A stretch of DNA of 64,000 bases, from the NCBI GenBank assembly GCA_002786025.1, contig NHNW01000040.1, positions 62,001 to 126,000 on the forward strand, read 5' to 3'. Position 1 is the stretch's first letter; the number at the start of each line of letters is the position of its first letter. The notes under the pieces are model-generated. The model did not search any database. It saw nothing but the letters and a program-made list of their open reading frames with translations, and had not been told where the DNA came from. Source of the stretch: Zasmidium citrigriseum. Its lineage: Eukaryota > Ascomycota > Dothideomycetes > Mycosphaerellales > Mycosphaerellaceae. Shown here piece after piece: positions 19,510-30,503 of the stretch. The position numbers and the translations under genes are program-made.

Positions 19510-21045
19510 ATGGCGACCAAAACGATTCCCAACACTCTCCGCCGCAGCATACTCGCAGGACCAGTCATACGACCTCGGCGCACTATGGTGACTTGGCTTG
19601 AGCAAGACCATTGGGAGGATCCGCGAGGCCCTCTTGGGATCGATCGACCAAGTCCAAAACTTGCACCACTCACAGCCCACAGCCCTCAGTGGCTGCGAGA
19701 TCTCCACCAGAATGGCGTATGAGCATTTTATCTTTCAGATTTGAGCGATTCATGCTGATCTGACACTTCTTAGTGGGCTCTTGTCAAGAATGCTGTGCCC
19801 AAGGAAAGAGCACTCCAATTCGCTGAACAAGGCGAGCAGTGGCTCGAAGGCTTCAACATGGGATACAAACGGGACGATCCTGCAACGTACAAGTCGACCA
19901 ACATTCCCAGGCATCGCTATGGCGGTCTATTCGACCAGTGAGTACAGCACTCATCAAATCGATCCAGCTCAAGAATCTCTCGAATCCTGACGTTTTCTGT
20001 CGTAGCTTCTCTTTCGCACACTCCCAATTCGTCTGGGATGCAAAGTCCGCACCTGGTGTGAGGAAGATCTTTGAGACCATTTGGGGAACCAAAGAGCTGA
20101 CTGTCTCTTTTGGTATGTGGCTTGTTACAGTGAGTACTTGAGAATGAGCTTGGTCTGACCAATGCAGACGGAGGAACACTGGCAATCCCAACACCACACG
20201 AACCGAACCATGGAAAGGCGCCTTGGCCACATGTTAGTGAAACTCCCCACAGCCATATAAGCGTTGCTTGTGCTAAGATCATCCCCAGTCCGATCAAAGC
20301 GCATATCGTTCCTGGCCGCATTGCATTCAAGGCCTGCTCAACCTTGTGAGATTGTCCTGTGCCAGGTTGGCAGTGCTTAGACTGACCATAAATCAGCTAC
20401 CAAACGGACCCAAAGATGGCGGCTTAGCAGTAATGACCGGTACTGCACCACTCTTCGAGCAATACTTCAAAGAGCATGAGGCTGTAAGTCTTTCCCCATG
20501 TCTGCCAAAAGTCCTTACTAAACTCTCTTTCAATAGCCTCCAGGAGGATGGACGAAGCGTGACTTATTCGACTGGAACGATGAGACGCTCAAGTGGTTTC
20601 AAGATCGAGGCTGCAAGTGGGAAAAGCCAAGCATGGAGCCGGGAGACTTTATTTTGTGGGACTCAAGGACAGTTCACTACGGTGCCGCCCCCGAAGCAGA
20701 CAACAAGAGAATGGCGATCTGTAAGTTACATGAGCCTCCTCTATCGAACTTCGACTACAGAATAAATATACTGACCTATTCAGACACATGCTACAAGCCA
20801 ATCGAGTTCCTGTCGGAAGAACAGAGACAACGAAAGGTTGAGGCGTTCAGAAAGGGCTACATGACAGTGAGTAAGCTCTGTGCCATAAATCGCTAAATCA
20901 TACACTGACTTGCATTTAGTCCCATGATCCCACAGACTTCGTACTGAAAGAGCATCAGATGGCAGAGTGGAATGTGTTGCATCCTTACGGGCCACCAAAG
21001 ATTGATGAAATGACGCAGAAGGCCATTGGCATCATACCGTATTAG
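19510..21045 (+). CDS. phytanoyl-CoA dioxygenase (PhyH) family protein
   Basis: Nine exons: 19510-19716, 19774-19937, 20006-20112, 20168-20232, 20289-20345, 20397-20483, 20537-20720, 20784-20876, 20920-21045. The iron site is visible: PHSDQSAYRSW gives His-x-Asp across the fourth intron, and GDFILWDSRTVHYG gives the distal histidine, with an arginine in NKRMAI nearby. The C-terminal segment KPIEFLSEEQRQRKVEAFRKG is typical of fungal PhyH-like proteins. These 2-oxoglutarate-dependent enzymes hydroxylate small molecules, including fatty acyl-CoA and secondary metabolites; the substrate here is unknown. The product is about 362 residues. It shares its promoter with DUF1479 and precedes the regulator gene by 290 nt. 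Confidence 0.87.
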
Positions 21046-21321
21046 CCATCAAGCTGAGAACTACCTTAGCAACGTTGAATCCTTGGTCATGAATCTACTG
21101 GTTTGTAGTTCCTTGGCACCTCAATTATAAGACGTCTCAGTGCAATGCAAGCGACTCTTACCACACAAGGCTGGCATTCAAGCCTGAGGCAGCAAGGGTC
21201 GGACATGTGTTACCCGAGGTCAGGAGTGGCGAATCCCGGCCAACAGTCTCCCGACTTCCAAACGCTCCTTCTTTCTCTCTTTGTATCACCAACGTGCTTC
21301 ATGCATCTAAGTTCACCTGCA

Positions 21322-21333
21322 CAGTGCTCCGAG
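21322..21333. promoter_or_regulatory. CAGTGCTCCGAG half-site next to regulator start codon
   Basis: The same CAGTGCTCCGAG string as in the site at 24784-24800, ending one base before the ATG of the Zn2Cys6 factor. The upstream CGG is absent (ACC instead), so this is at best a half-site, possibly for autoregulation. Confidence 0.3.
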
Positions 21334-21334
21334 C

Positions 21335-23801
21335 ATGAACGCAGACGTTGACAGTCGGCCGAACAAGCGAGCTCGTACATCGCTCGCATGTCAGTCATGC
21401 CGTAAGTGAGTCTTGTTTGGATCCCTTCGGAGGATTGTGATAATCGTTCTTAGGTGCCAAAAAGCTGTCATGTGAAGGCGGCAGGCCCTGTACTCGATGC
21501 AGGCGCAACCACCTGGACTGTCTCGATGGCGAACGTTCGGAGCGGACGCCTCTTACACGCAAACGTATGACCGAATTGGAAGAGGAGTGAGCCTGTCGAG
21601 ACCTTTGCGTGCAGCCACGATGGCTGATTGAGTAGACTTGACGACTTCAACGAGGTCTGGAATGAACTATTCCCGAGTCAGCCATTCGAAGCCGTTCGTG
21701 AACAGCTATCTAGCGTTGGCCTTCACAGTACAGTGCAGTGCCTGCGAGCCGCCAGTGGTGACGGAAACCGATGTATCGGAAGCAATGGCCTGCACGAAAG
21801 GGGTGGCGGCGTTCCAGCTGGGTATCCTGCAACAATGCCATCGTCACCTCATGACCTTTCTCTGAGACTGGATCTGCCCGAACCACCAGCCGCGGGAGGT
21901 GCATCCAACGAATGGCATGAGAATGACACATACCCTGACAAGAACCCCAATACCTCGCCTGATCAGCTCTCGAATCTAGCCGCAACTCCAGCCAATGATT
22001 TTGGAACAGGCGTGTCCGGTGCTATCGGCTATATAGGCCTGTCGTCAGGATCGACTTTGCTGCGTGCAATAAGCAAATTTACACTTCAAGGCGAGGCTAC
22101 GGCCGAGAGTGCGTCTGGTGGTGGACTCCTCCCATCAGCATGTCCATCGATGTCGCCTGCAACTTCGTTGAGGGCCGCTTCGAAGGATCAGAATGCACAA
22201 GCGCCAGTTCTGCCCCCTGCCAAGGAAGCGAGACGTCTTCTCGACTCGTTCTTTGAGTATTTCCGTCGGTTTCATGGGGCCCAATATTGATGCAATTACT
22301 GACGATTTGTAGACGCCTTAACCCCTGTCGTTCACGAGCCTACTCTTCGAGCTCAAGTGACTGGCGCCATCCCTATGCCAACTGGCACTGGGAGCCATGT
22401 TCTCTTCAACATGATCTTCGCAACTGGAGCCTTTGATGCAGCGATCGACGAGTCGACTGACAGTGATGGCTTCCCATATTACGAACTTGCACGTGCGGCA
22501 TTGCAGCGTGATGTCTTTGATGGAGGCTCCATCATGCTCGTTCAGGGACTTGCTGTCATGGCCATCTACCTTCAACGCAACGGTAGACCAAACACTGGGT
22601 ACATATGTCTCGGTTTCGCGATTCGAATGGCCATGGCATTGGGTATACATGTCTCACCCGCCGAGCCGATCTCGGATGGATCGAGCGCGCTCGATGGGGA
22701 GATGAGGTGCCGTCTTTGGTGGTGTCTAGTCACCTTGGAGACAGGCCAAAGCATGACATATGGTCGACCACATTCCATCAACCTTGGATCGCTGGTCACT
22801 AGCCGCTTACCTTTAAACATACATGATGCTGACCTCACTGTTTCGACTATGGAACGTCCTTCGAACGACGATGGCGTGACAGTCTACACAGCACTAATTG
22901 TTCAAGCAGTGCTTTCACAGACTGTCTTGCAGCTCTGCGATCGTATTTCCCGGTCAAAACCTGCCCCCACCGCTCAGCAAATCAAATGGTGTGGCGATCA
23001 ATTCAAGACGAAGTTGGAGACGCTTCCTTCCTATACGAACGCCGAAGCTCAGGGGTCATGCGTTCTAGCATGTGCGGTGCAGAGATGGAGAACTCGCGAA
23101 TATAGGTCGCTACTGTATCGACCGGTGCTTTTGTCAGCCGCCTGGAATCATAGCAGAACGAGTGCCTTACGGCCTGTTGTGCAGAGCATCATCGAGTAAG
23201 TCTTCCAAAGTCAACGAGAATGCCCATCTCCTCTGACCGTCACAAGTACTTGTCGAGAGTTGGCTACGCAGAACTTACAAGAGATCGCCAATTACGTTCG
23301 AACAAATCCTGATCCCAGGCGAGGCAGTGAGTGGTGTACATTATACTTTGCGATGCAAGCATCACTACCGATACTCCTATCGCTCGTCTGGGAACCTCAA
23401 CACGTGGATGCACTATTCTGGCGCTCGCTGCTTGACGATCTCTGTGTATGGCTTGGCCAGTTGAGCTCCATGCGTAAGGTAAGTCGACCTGCGAAAGCAT
23501 TCCTTCTGTCTGGACATCCACGCTGACGCTGCAACAGCTCGGGTCAACTTACGCTGGTATTGTGATGCGCACGCTGTCAGCTATACCGACAGAAGCACGA
23601 CTGCCTGGCGCAGATACGGGTCTTTCAAATCCAGAAGAAATACCGCCGTTGTTCACAGATGCAGAAATCATCGATTACGAACGATTCTTGTACGTATTCT
23701 CTCGAGCACCCATTGGAGATGATGCGACTGACGGTGATCTTAGCTCGGAGATCTGGAACGTTCAAGATGGCCAGATGATGGGGTTTGAATCGTTCATATG
23801 A
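21335..23801 (+). CDS. Zn(II)2Cys6 transcription factor
   Basis: Six exons: 21335-21401, 21454-21586, 21636-22264, 22313-23195, 23247-23478, 23538-23801. The binuclear zinc cluster is split by intron 1: LACQSC joined to RAKKLSCEGGRPCTRC and RRNHLDC, spacing C-x2-C-x6-C-x5-C-x2-C-x6-C. The middle contains the fungal-specific regulatory domain (LVQGLAVMAIYLQRNGRPN, LGFAIRMAMALGIHV, MRCRLWWCLVTLE). Intron 3 uses a weak GTCGGT donor; I chose it because only that keeps the frame into ALTPVVHEPTL. The gene sits between oxygenase and transporter genes, the usual position of a pathway-specific regulator. Candidate CGG-N11-CCG targets lie on both sides. Confidence 0.9.
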
Positions 23802-23848
23802 ACCATATGCGGAGTCGTCAGATGAAATGATTCAGGGCCTTTCTCCTA

Positions 23849-24645
23849 CTACTTGCCATCCAGCTTGATGATGACGTTCGGTTTAATCAAGTTGGCCATG
23901 ACGAGATCTCCATTGGGCAAATCGTTCAGCTCTGCGCTGTCTTCGGCATCCTCGATACTACTCTCGATTCCGGCTAGAACATGCCTCTTGGCTATTCGAG
24001 CTTTTATGACAGAACGAGGGACTTCGACAAACCACCTAAAGGCAGTCAGCTCCTGGACATCGGCTCCCAATGGGACTACCGGGCGTACCTTTCGTCCAGC
24101 ATTGAATCGAGCTGATCCCAGGGATGTTGACGAAGAAGAACGTAGTTGCCCTCGATCACTACGATCTTGGTCGTCGATGGAACGCAGATGTCGTCTTCTA
24201 CGGGATCTTGAACTGCGTGGTCGAAATTTGGCAGAAAAAGTGTACATGTCGATCTCTTCAACTTCGAGACTATACGGACGAGCCTCTGCGCATCGAATGT
24301 ATGTGGAGCGCCTCTGCGACGAAAGGCATTTCCGGGGTTCTCGAATTGGGCGAGTTGATCCTTTCGGTAGTGGAAGCCATCCTGCTCGGGTCAGCACATG
24401 TCCATGAGCGTCAAAGTGTATCCATTGACAGGCTGTTATCATACCATTGGCACGATTGCGACGTCGCGGCAGCCAGATGCCTGGAGGCGGGCCAGCAATG
24501 CCGCTGAAAGCGTAGATTTGCCGGAGCCTGGTACTCCAGCAAGTCCTACTAAGATACGCCGGCCATCGTTGATCTTTGCGCGGAGACTCGACAGACGCTC
24601 TGTCAAACAATCGAGAACTACTTCGGAATTGGCACGAAGCTCCAT
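23849..24645 (-). CDS. P-loop kinase, uridine kinase/YFH7-like
   Basis: Three exons: 24645-24445, 24381-24089, 24035-23849, about 226 residues. Walker A is VGLAGVPGSGKST; after the first splice comes VPMDGFHYRKDQL, the 'DGFH' substrate loop of the phosphoribulokinase/uridine kinase/pantothenate kinase superfamily; then KIVVIEGNYVLL. C-terminal RWFVEVPRSVIKARIAKRHV holds the lid arginines. Fungal YFH7-like and bacterial fructose-kinase-like enzymes share this arrangement, so the substrate may be a sugar, nucleoside or vitamin. It is convergent with the regulator (47 nt) and divergent from the sugar porter. Together with a sugar porter this fits uptake followed by phosphorylation, an inference from context. 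Confidence 0.83.
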
Positions 24646-24734
24646 CCTAGTAGCAAGACTCCTCGCATGACCCCCATGTCTTAACTTCTGCTATCTTACC
24701 TTTTGGGCTCTAACAGGTGGCGCTCACGTCTTCC

Positions 24735-24750
24735 CGGACAGTGTGCTCCG
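24735..24750. promoter_or_regulatory. CGG-N10-CCG candidate site
   Basis: CGGACAGTGTGCTCCG followed by AGGG in the kinase/sugar-porter promoter. It shares ACAGTG and GCTCCGAGGG with the site 34 nt downstream but has N10 spacing. It may be a variant or weaker site. Confidence 0.35.
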
Positions 24751-24783
24751 AGGGCTCGAGGAGAGGGCTAGATCTTGCCCCGT

Positions 24784-24800
24784 CGGCTGACAGTGCTCCG
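24784..24800. promoter_or_regulatory. CGG-N11-CCG candidate Zn2Cys6 site
   Basis: CGGCTGACAGTGCTCCG in the divergent promoter between the P-loop kinase and the sugar porter. It has the same 12-mer and the same spacing as the element at 19287-19303. Confidence 0.5.
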
Positions 24801-25075
24801 AGGGTCACAGTCGACCTTATGGAGAACACAACTTTGCTTACGACGCCGGCAGAGCCATGCTGTACGCCACAAGGATCCGTCAGATCCCCGCATTTTCGTC
24901 TCCACGTGGAGTGTTAGTCTAGGTCAGTGAGAAGCGACCGGCGTTGGTTGGAGCAAAGACCACATAAGGCTGCGGCCTGTCCATGCCCGGTCATCTCAAC
25001 AGACCTTCCCAACAGATTTTGACCTTCAAGGCTGGCGAAACTCAATCATTGCAAGGCTACTCCGGTACAACGATC

Positions 25076-27272
25076 ATGGCACGAGACAACTCTATCACAC
25101 ACGAGATCGTGACCTCTGGTGACGACAAGGCGACCATCGAGCACGTAGACGATGTCACCACTGCCCATGTTGGTGAACCCATGGAGACAAAGTATGCTTG
25201 TGAGTCGAACCTTTCCCTTGCAGACGCCGTGCGCCCAAGTACTAATGAGATGTAGCTCTTGGACGATGGACTTCGGTCAAGGTCTTCTGGCGAGCGACAC
25301 TATTCTGCATGATCCTCAACTGGGCAGCCCTGAACGATGGCGTGAGTCTCCATCATATCATACGTCTCAACTCAGCCTTGTACTGACTGGCATGCACAGT
25401 TCCAACAACAGATTCCTGGCAACGTTATCCCGATGCAAGCCTTCATCAACCAAATGGCGGACACGACGGTGGACGGCGCCCCGGCTATCAGTGCAAAGGT
25501 CGTGTCCTTCTGGCAAGGCTTTGCCGAGATGTCAAAGACTCTGGGAATGTTTACGGGAGGATACTTTGCGAATAGATTTGGGCGAAAGTAAGCAAGACCA
25601 CAAATAAGCTACCTCCTGCGGGAGTCTGACCACATACTATACAGGCGTGCTATGCTCGGCGCCATCGTTGTTCTTCTCGGAGGCTCGATTGCTGAGATCA
25701 CCGTATCGGACTGGCAGGGCTGGCTGGGAGCCGCAATCCTCGTCCGTCTTGGTGTTGGTTTGGCCCAGTCGATCCTGATCACCTACGTCTCCGAACTGGC
25801 ACCCTTCCAGGTTCGAGGTTTCATGATAGGTGCTTATCAGCTGTTCATTGCCATTGGGCAATTGATCAGTGCCGTGGCTACGCAACTCATCACCATTCAT
25901 CAACCTAACAAGTGGAGACCATTGATCGCGACCGAGTTCATCTTCACTGGAGTATGTTTTGTGCGATACTCGATGGATGCTAGATAGACTGACTTGTCTT
26001 GTTAGATCCTCATCCTCATGATCTGGTTCGTTCCCGAGTCACACATCTACCACGCCCGTAAAGGCCAAGATGCCCTCGCTAAGAAGTCTATGCTTCGACT
26101 TTATGGCACTGCGCCTGACTACGATGTCGTATGTACCTCCAAAAGACTCACAAGATCCTCAAGAGACTGACCACCACCAGGAACACGAATACGCCGTGGT
26201 AAAGCTCGGAATTCAAGCCGAGCAAGAGTTCAGCCATGCTTCAAAGGAATCGAGCGTTCTAGAGATCTTCAAGGGGCTCAATTGGCGAAGGACTTTGGCT
26301 GGATGCATGGGCATCTGCTCGCAGTGGACTGCAGGTGGACCTCTTGTCTTTGCCTATTCGACGGTGAGCAGAACATTCTCTATCCTCGAGCAGTCCTTAA
26401 GCAAAGCTGACATGATTCGACCATAGTACTTCTTCAAGGTTGCAGGCATTCAAGATCCGTTCTTGGTCACTATCATTACGTGAGTCAATCGAATGTACTT
26501 GGACCGTTCAGTGCTGATTAACAAATAGCTTCGTCTTGCTCATCGTGGCAATCTTCTCCTCGCTCATCGCATGCGAGTACATTGGAAGGCGCCCGTTGCT
26601 TGTTGGGTACGTTACTCCTCCATCAAAGATCATCCACCGTATTGACCAAAAACTAGTGGCTGCTTCTTGATGTGCATCTTCAACTTCTGCCTCGCATCGA
26701 CTGGATTCTCTCAGAGCGATTCTGCCAGCAAAGCAGGTCTCGCATTCCTGCTCCTCTGGGTCGTCTGCTACGGTGCAAGCGCTGGTCCCATTGGCTACGT
26801 TGCTTCTGGTGAGACATCGACGCCTCGGTTGCGTGCTCAGACGACGTCGTTCAATTTGGGCTGTTATGGTCTTGGATTGTAAGTGATACAATGATACATG
26901 AGGAAATGGCAAAGACTGACTTGTTGTGTGATAGCGTCGTGTTCCAATGGAGCATCTCATACATGATCAGTCCCGATGCCGCGAACTGGGGAGTGAAAGC
27001 TGTGTATGTGTTTGCTATACTCCTGATTCCGACGGTGATTGTCCTGGCTCTGTACTATCCCGAGGTAAGCAAAGTCAAACACCATATCGTCAGGGTTTTG
27101 ACTAACATCGTTTCAGACTTATGGTCGTACATACTGGGAACTTGATGAGCTGTACGAGCGCCGCATCCCAGCTTGGAAGTTCAAGACGACTGCTACATGG
27201 TCTGACGATAGTGGCAACAAGAATACTTCTCTTGTTACGGGAAAAGACAAGAAGAACTCCATTAGTGCTTGA
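25076..27272 (+). CDS. MFS sugar porter
   Basis: About 11 exons, first 25076-25199, last ending in TGA at 27272. The translated exons give a full sugar-porter of roughly 545 residues. Visible signatures: GGYFANRFGRKRAMLG (loop 2-3), ELAPFQVRG, 'PESHIYHARKGQDALAKKS' after TM6, 'CEYIGRRPLLVG' (loop 8-9), and PETYGRTYWELDELYERRIPAWKF at the end of TM12, a standard sugar-porter C-terminus. It should import a hexose, disaccharide, polyol or related compound with protons at the plasma membrane; the substrate cannot be told. I used ATG 25076 (MARDNSITHEIV); an in-frame ATG at 24983 would add 31 residues. Candidate CGG sites lie 275-340 nt upstream. Confidence 0.92.
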
Positions 27273-27389
27273 TGACTTTCGTGCTACGAGGAGCGACGAG
27301 ACAATGTTGTGTTACTGTCGATGAGTTGTACAGAAAGGCTGTATATATGAATGACTTGCAAGCCCATAGCCATCACGCTCGAGGCCTTC

Positions 27390-29814
27390 TCATTCTCTGG
27401 GATCCCACTCAGCATCAATCTCTCGCAATAAGTCCCAGCCCCTGACCTCCTCAGCACCAAGCACATCCGCAAGACTGACCATCTTGAAGCTGGCTGCTGC
27501 ACTGGTGCCGCCGTCTGGAAGCTCATTCGCATCGTCATGAACAACCAACAACCCATGACCAAACTCCTTATTCAGCCTCGTCGAAACCGCAGTAACCCCA
27601 TCCGTATTCGACACATGATCCACCATCCCATCCTCCGAATCCACGATAGTAAACGTCAAGACAAACTCATGGGGCGGCGCCCGTCGATAGACATTATACG
27701 CACTGACGCCCTGGCAGGATACGATGATGAAGCCCTCGTCTGGATTCTTGCCGTAAACGAGCGTGACACCCTCGACGTCGGCGAAGAGCTTGCCATCACC
27801 GACCCGGGCAATGGCAAAGCCCTCATTACTACCGTCAGGCTCTGCATCGAATCGCCAGAGAGCGTTGGGTTCTTCGCCGAGGAAGATGTACCCGTTCTCT
27901 TCGTCTGTTACGCAGCCTTCTGTTTGGCCGCCTTCGCCGCCTACAAACTCGCGTACTAGTGATGTTTGCAGTGTGCCGTTACTGGCTGCCGTCAACTCGA
28001 ATTGAAGATATTCGCCGGTCTGAGAGTTGACGAAGAGGTACTGGCGGCCGGATATGGGGGAGCGGTAGGTGCAAGAACCATAGACTGAGAAGTCGTCTTT
28101 TGTGGTTGGCTGGATACCGCCGGCGCTGTTCCGGAGTGTGCCATTGCGGGTGATTTCGAATAGGCAGAGAGTATTGTCTTCGCGGCAGGCCGCGAAGGCT
28201 AAGTCGATCTTACGATTGCCGGCTTGGAAGCCGTAGATGACATCGACATCTAGGCGATGTCAGCAAGGTATCGTGGCCAAAGGATTTGAGGATCTGACAC
28301 TCACTATTCGGCTCACCAGCGTCGAAGGTCTGCAAGTTCGTGCCCTGAAGGTCGAATACCGAAAGGCCTGCGCCCTCTTCAGACTTGATCGTCGTAATCA
28401 CTCTCGACTGCTCACGAGCAACGGGCGAGATCCAAATTGCGGGATCTTCGTAGTCAGCCATAGCTCTCGAGTCACTTTGTGCGAAGTTTTCAGCTCACCA
28501 TCGCCATCACCGCCATAAGCCTCCGTCTCACGCTGGGGCCTCACCTCAAGAAATGTGCAGTTGGGACCTCCCCAAGCTCCATTACATTGACATGTATTAG
28601 GGCCAACGCACTTCCCACGGCCAGAGCAGTCATTGACTCCTTCGCAGGTAAATGGGTGACAAGACCAACCCTGCCAGCCATGGAAGCAATTACACGATGG
28701 TCTGCGGCTCCAATGTCCCCACGAAGAATTGGTGCAGAATCCGTTATTAGAGCAGACACCGCACACAAGGTCCTTTGGTCGTCGAATGTGAGCACCGGGA
28801 TCGAAACCAGTGTTGACTTCAATATCAAACTCAGAGAGGGCGGGTTTAAGCGATACAAGACCATAGCCAACACTATCGTCACTCTCGGAGGCGAAGGCGA
28901 GAACACCAGAAGGATAGCCCGGAATGCTGCTTTGCAAGATGGACAATCCTTGGACTTCGAGGTCCTCTTGGCCAGCGAGCTCTATGACACCACGGCTGGA
29001 CAAGTTCGAATCATATGCAGTGATGGTGTCCGTTTGGGCAACTAACAAATAGTCCTCATCAGGAGCGCTGTATACGGCGAGACCAGTGACTCCGTCGATT
29101 TGGGCTACTTCCTCGATCTCTGGTCGGGTAGTCAACTCCTTGGCTTGGAATCAATAAAGAATGCCATCGTCCTCGTTAGAGAAGTACACAAGACCCGAAG
29201 GAGTCACAGCACAAGACTCTGGTTCGATGTCGACATAAAAACGTTGAACCTAGGCACTATCATCAATCTTGAAAAAAGAAAGGGAACTTGTTGCATCCAC
29301 GGACCTCTGCAAGCTCAACATGCTTCTGATCCTTGACCAGAATCATAACAACCTGCTTCTTGCCAAAGAGATACAAGTATTGTTCTTCGCTAATGGCGCT
29401 TCTCCAGGTACATAGTGAGTTCCAGTCACCAAGAAACTGCTTCTGAGCGCTCTTGATCTCACGGAATCGGCTCGTCTCTAGGCCTTCGTACACTCGCATG
29501 ATAGAGTCTGGCTGTGCAATTGTGATCAGAACATCTCGGCCTCCGATACCATACGCGATAGCTACGGTCTTTGCTCGCCCAGTATAAACATCGGCCGTGG
29601 AGCCAGAATCCAGGTCACGTAGTGGGTATGCATGGAAGCCACCTTGGTCTGGAGTTCCATCGTTGCCCATGAGGAGTGGATTCTTGGAGTAGTAAAGCAC
29701 AGTGTTGTCGGTCTCGGGAGGCCCAGCGATGGCGGTGACGTTGATCTGAACTGCTTGGCTGTATGTTGCAACAAATGCACAGAGTGCGGCGAAGATGACA
29801 GATGAGACGAACAT
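27390..29814 (-). CDS. secreted 3-phytase-like protein, two propellers with EGF-like insert
   Basis: It starts MFVSSVIFAALCAFVATYSQA, a signal peptide. Exon 1 ends near 29290. The C-terminal half is a beta-propeller phytase: DYEDPAIWISP, TTIKSEEGAGLSVFDLQG, DVDVIYGFQ, TEGCVTDEENGYIFLGEE, and DGKLFADVEGVTLVYG. The N-terminal half (PLLMGNDGTPDQGGFHAY, VTGLAVYSAPDEDYLL) looks like a degenerate second propeller. Between them is a cysteine-rich EGF-like segment (CGVCSNNGFC, CNCFHGWQGWSC, CVGPNTCQC). BPP phytases release phosphate from phytate with calcium. The intron near 28460-28510 is 35 or 47 nt depending on donor. Total length is about 780 residues. Convergent with the sugar porter. Confidence 0.83.
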
Positions 29815-30503
29815 GGTTGAACCGAACGCATTGAAAATGCTGTGCTGGTTATGATATACTCACATTTCGCCCACTTACCTATGCACATCGCCACATTCGC
29901 CTGCACGATAACCATTTGGACTTGAGGCGGTACAAAGTCATCTCCACCGTCCTACCTGCAGCAGTCTTCTCGGCGCCAAGGGAACGTGCTTCATTCGAAA
30001 GCCATCAGAGGTCGTTGGACAAGCAGCCATACAGGAAGGGAAGGTCGAATGTCAGGTCGAATATCAACTCAAATGATAGCGGCTGGGCGATGCTTCTCGA
30101 GGTGATGGGTATATCTCATCAGGGAGGGGCGATGGACCGCTTGAATCCGACTTGTGCCCATGCTCTTTCTTCCAGGGCCAGTGCGATTTACGACGCAAGA
30201 AGCGACCCGTGATGTGCCTGTCTCTTCGTGTCTGTCCAGTTCTGATCCAGGTAGCCGATTGGCGTTGATGACGAACTGTTGGTATGCAAACGCCGTTCTT
30301 GGCATTGTCGTTTGCTGTGTGATGGAGCTGCATGTGAAGATTCAAAACCCCGAAGAACCTCCGTTAGCGCCGATCTCAGATCGACCAATCGGCTACTCGT
30401 CAGCCGAGCACTCCCGCGGAGCAATCCCCAATTGAGACGGTCGTCTGGACTTCGACCTCACACTTCGAAGGCATTGGACGTAACCCACCTCAGTCCCATC
30501 ACA
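29815..30503. other. intergenic, divergent promoters
   Basis: Promoter interval for the phytase-like gene and the uS3m gene. The 5' extension of the uS3m frame to 30279 is open, but the real start is most likely the later ATG. No further gene is seen. Confidence 0.5.

Noticed and set aside
23849..24610. 253-residue uninterrupted minus-strand frame over the P-loop kinase gene
   Set aside because: It matches the kinase only in its last part; the Walker A, DGFH and EGNYVLL motifs lie in another frame and need the spliced model.
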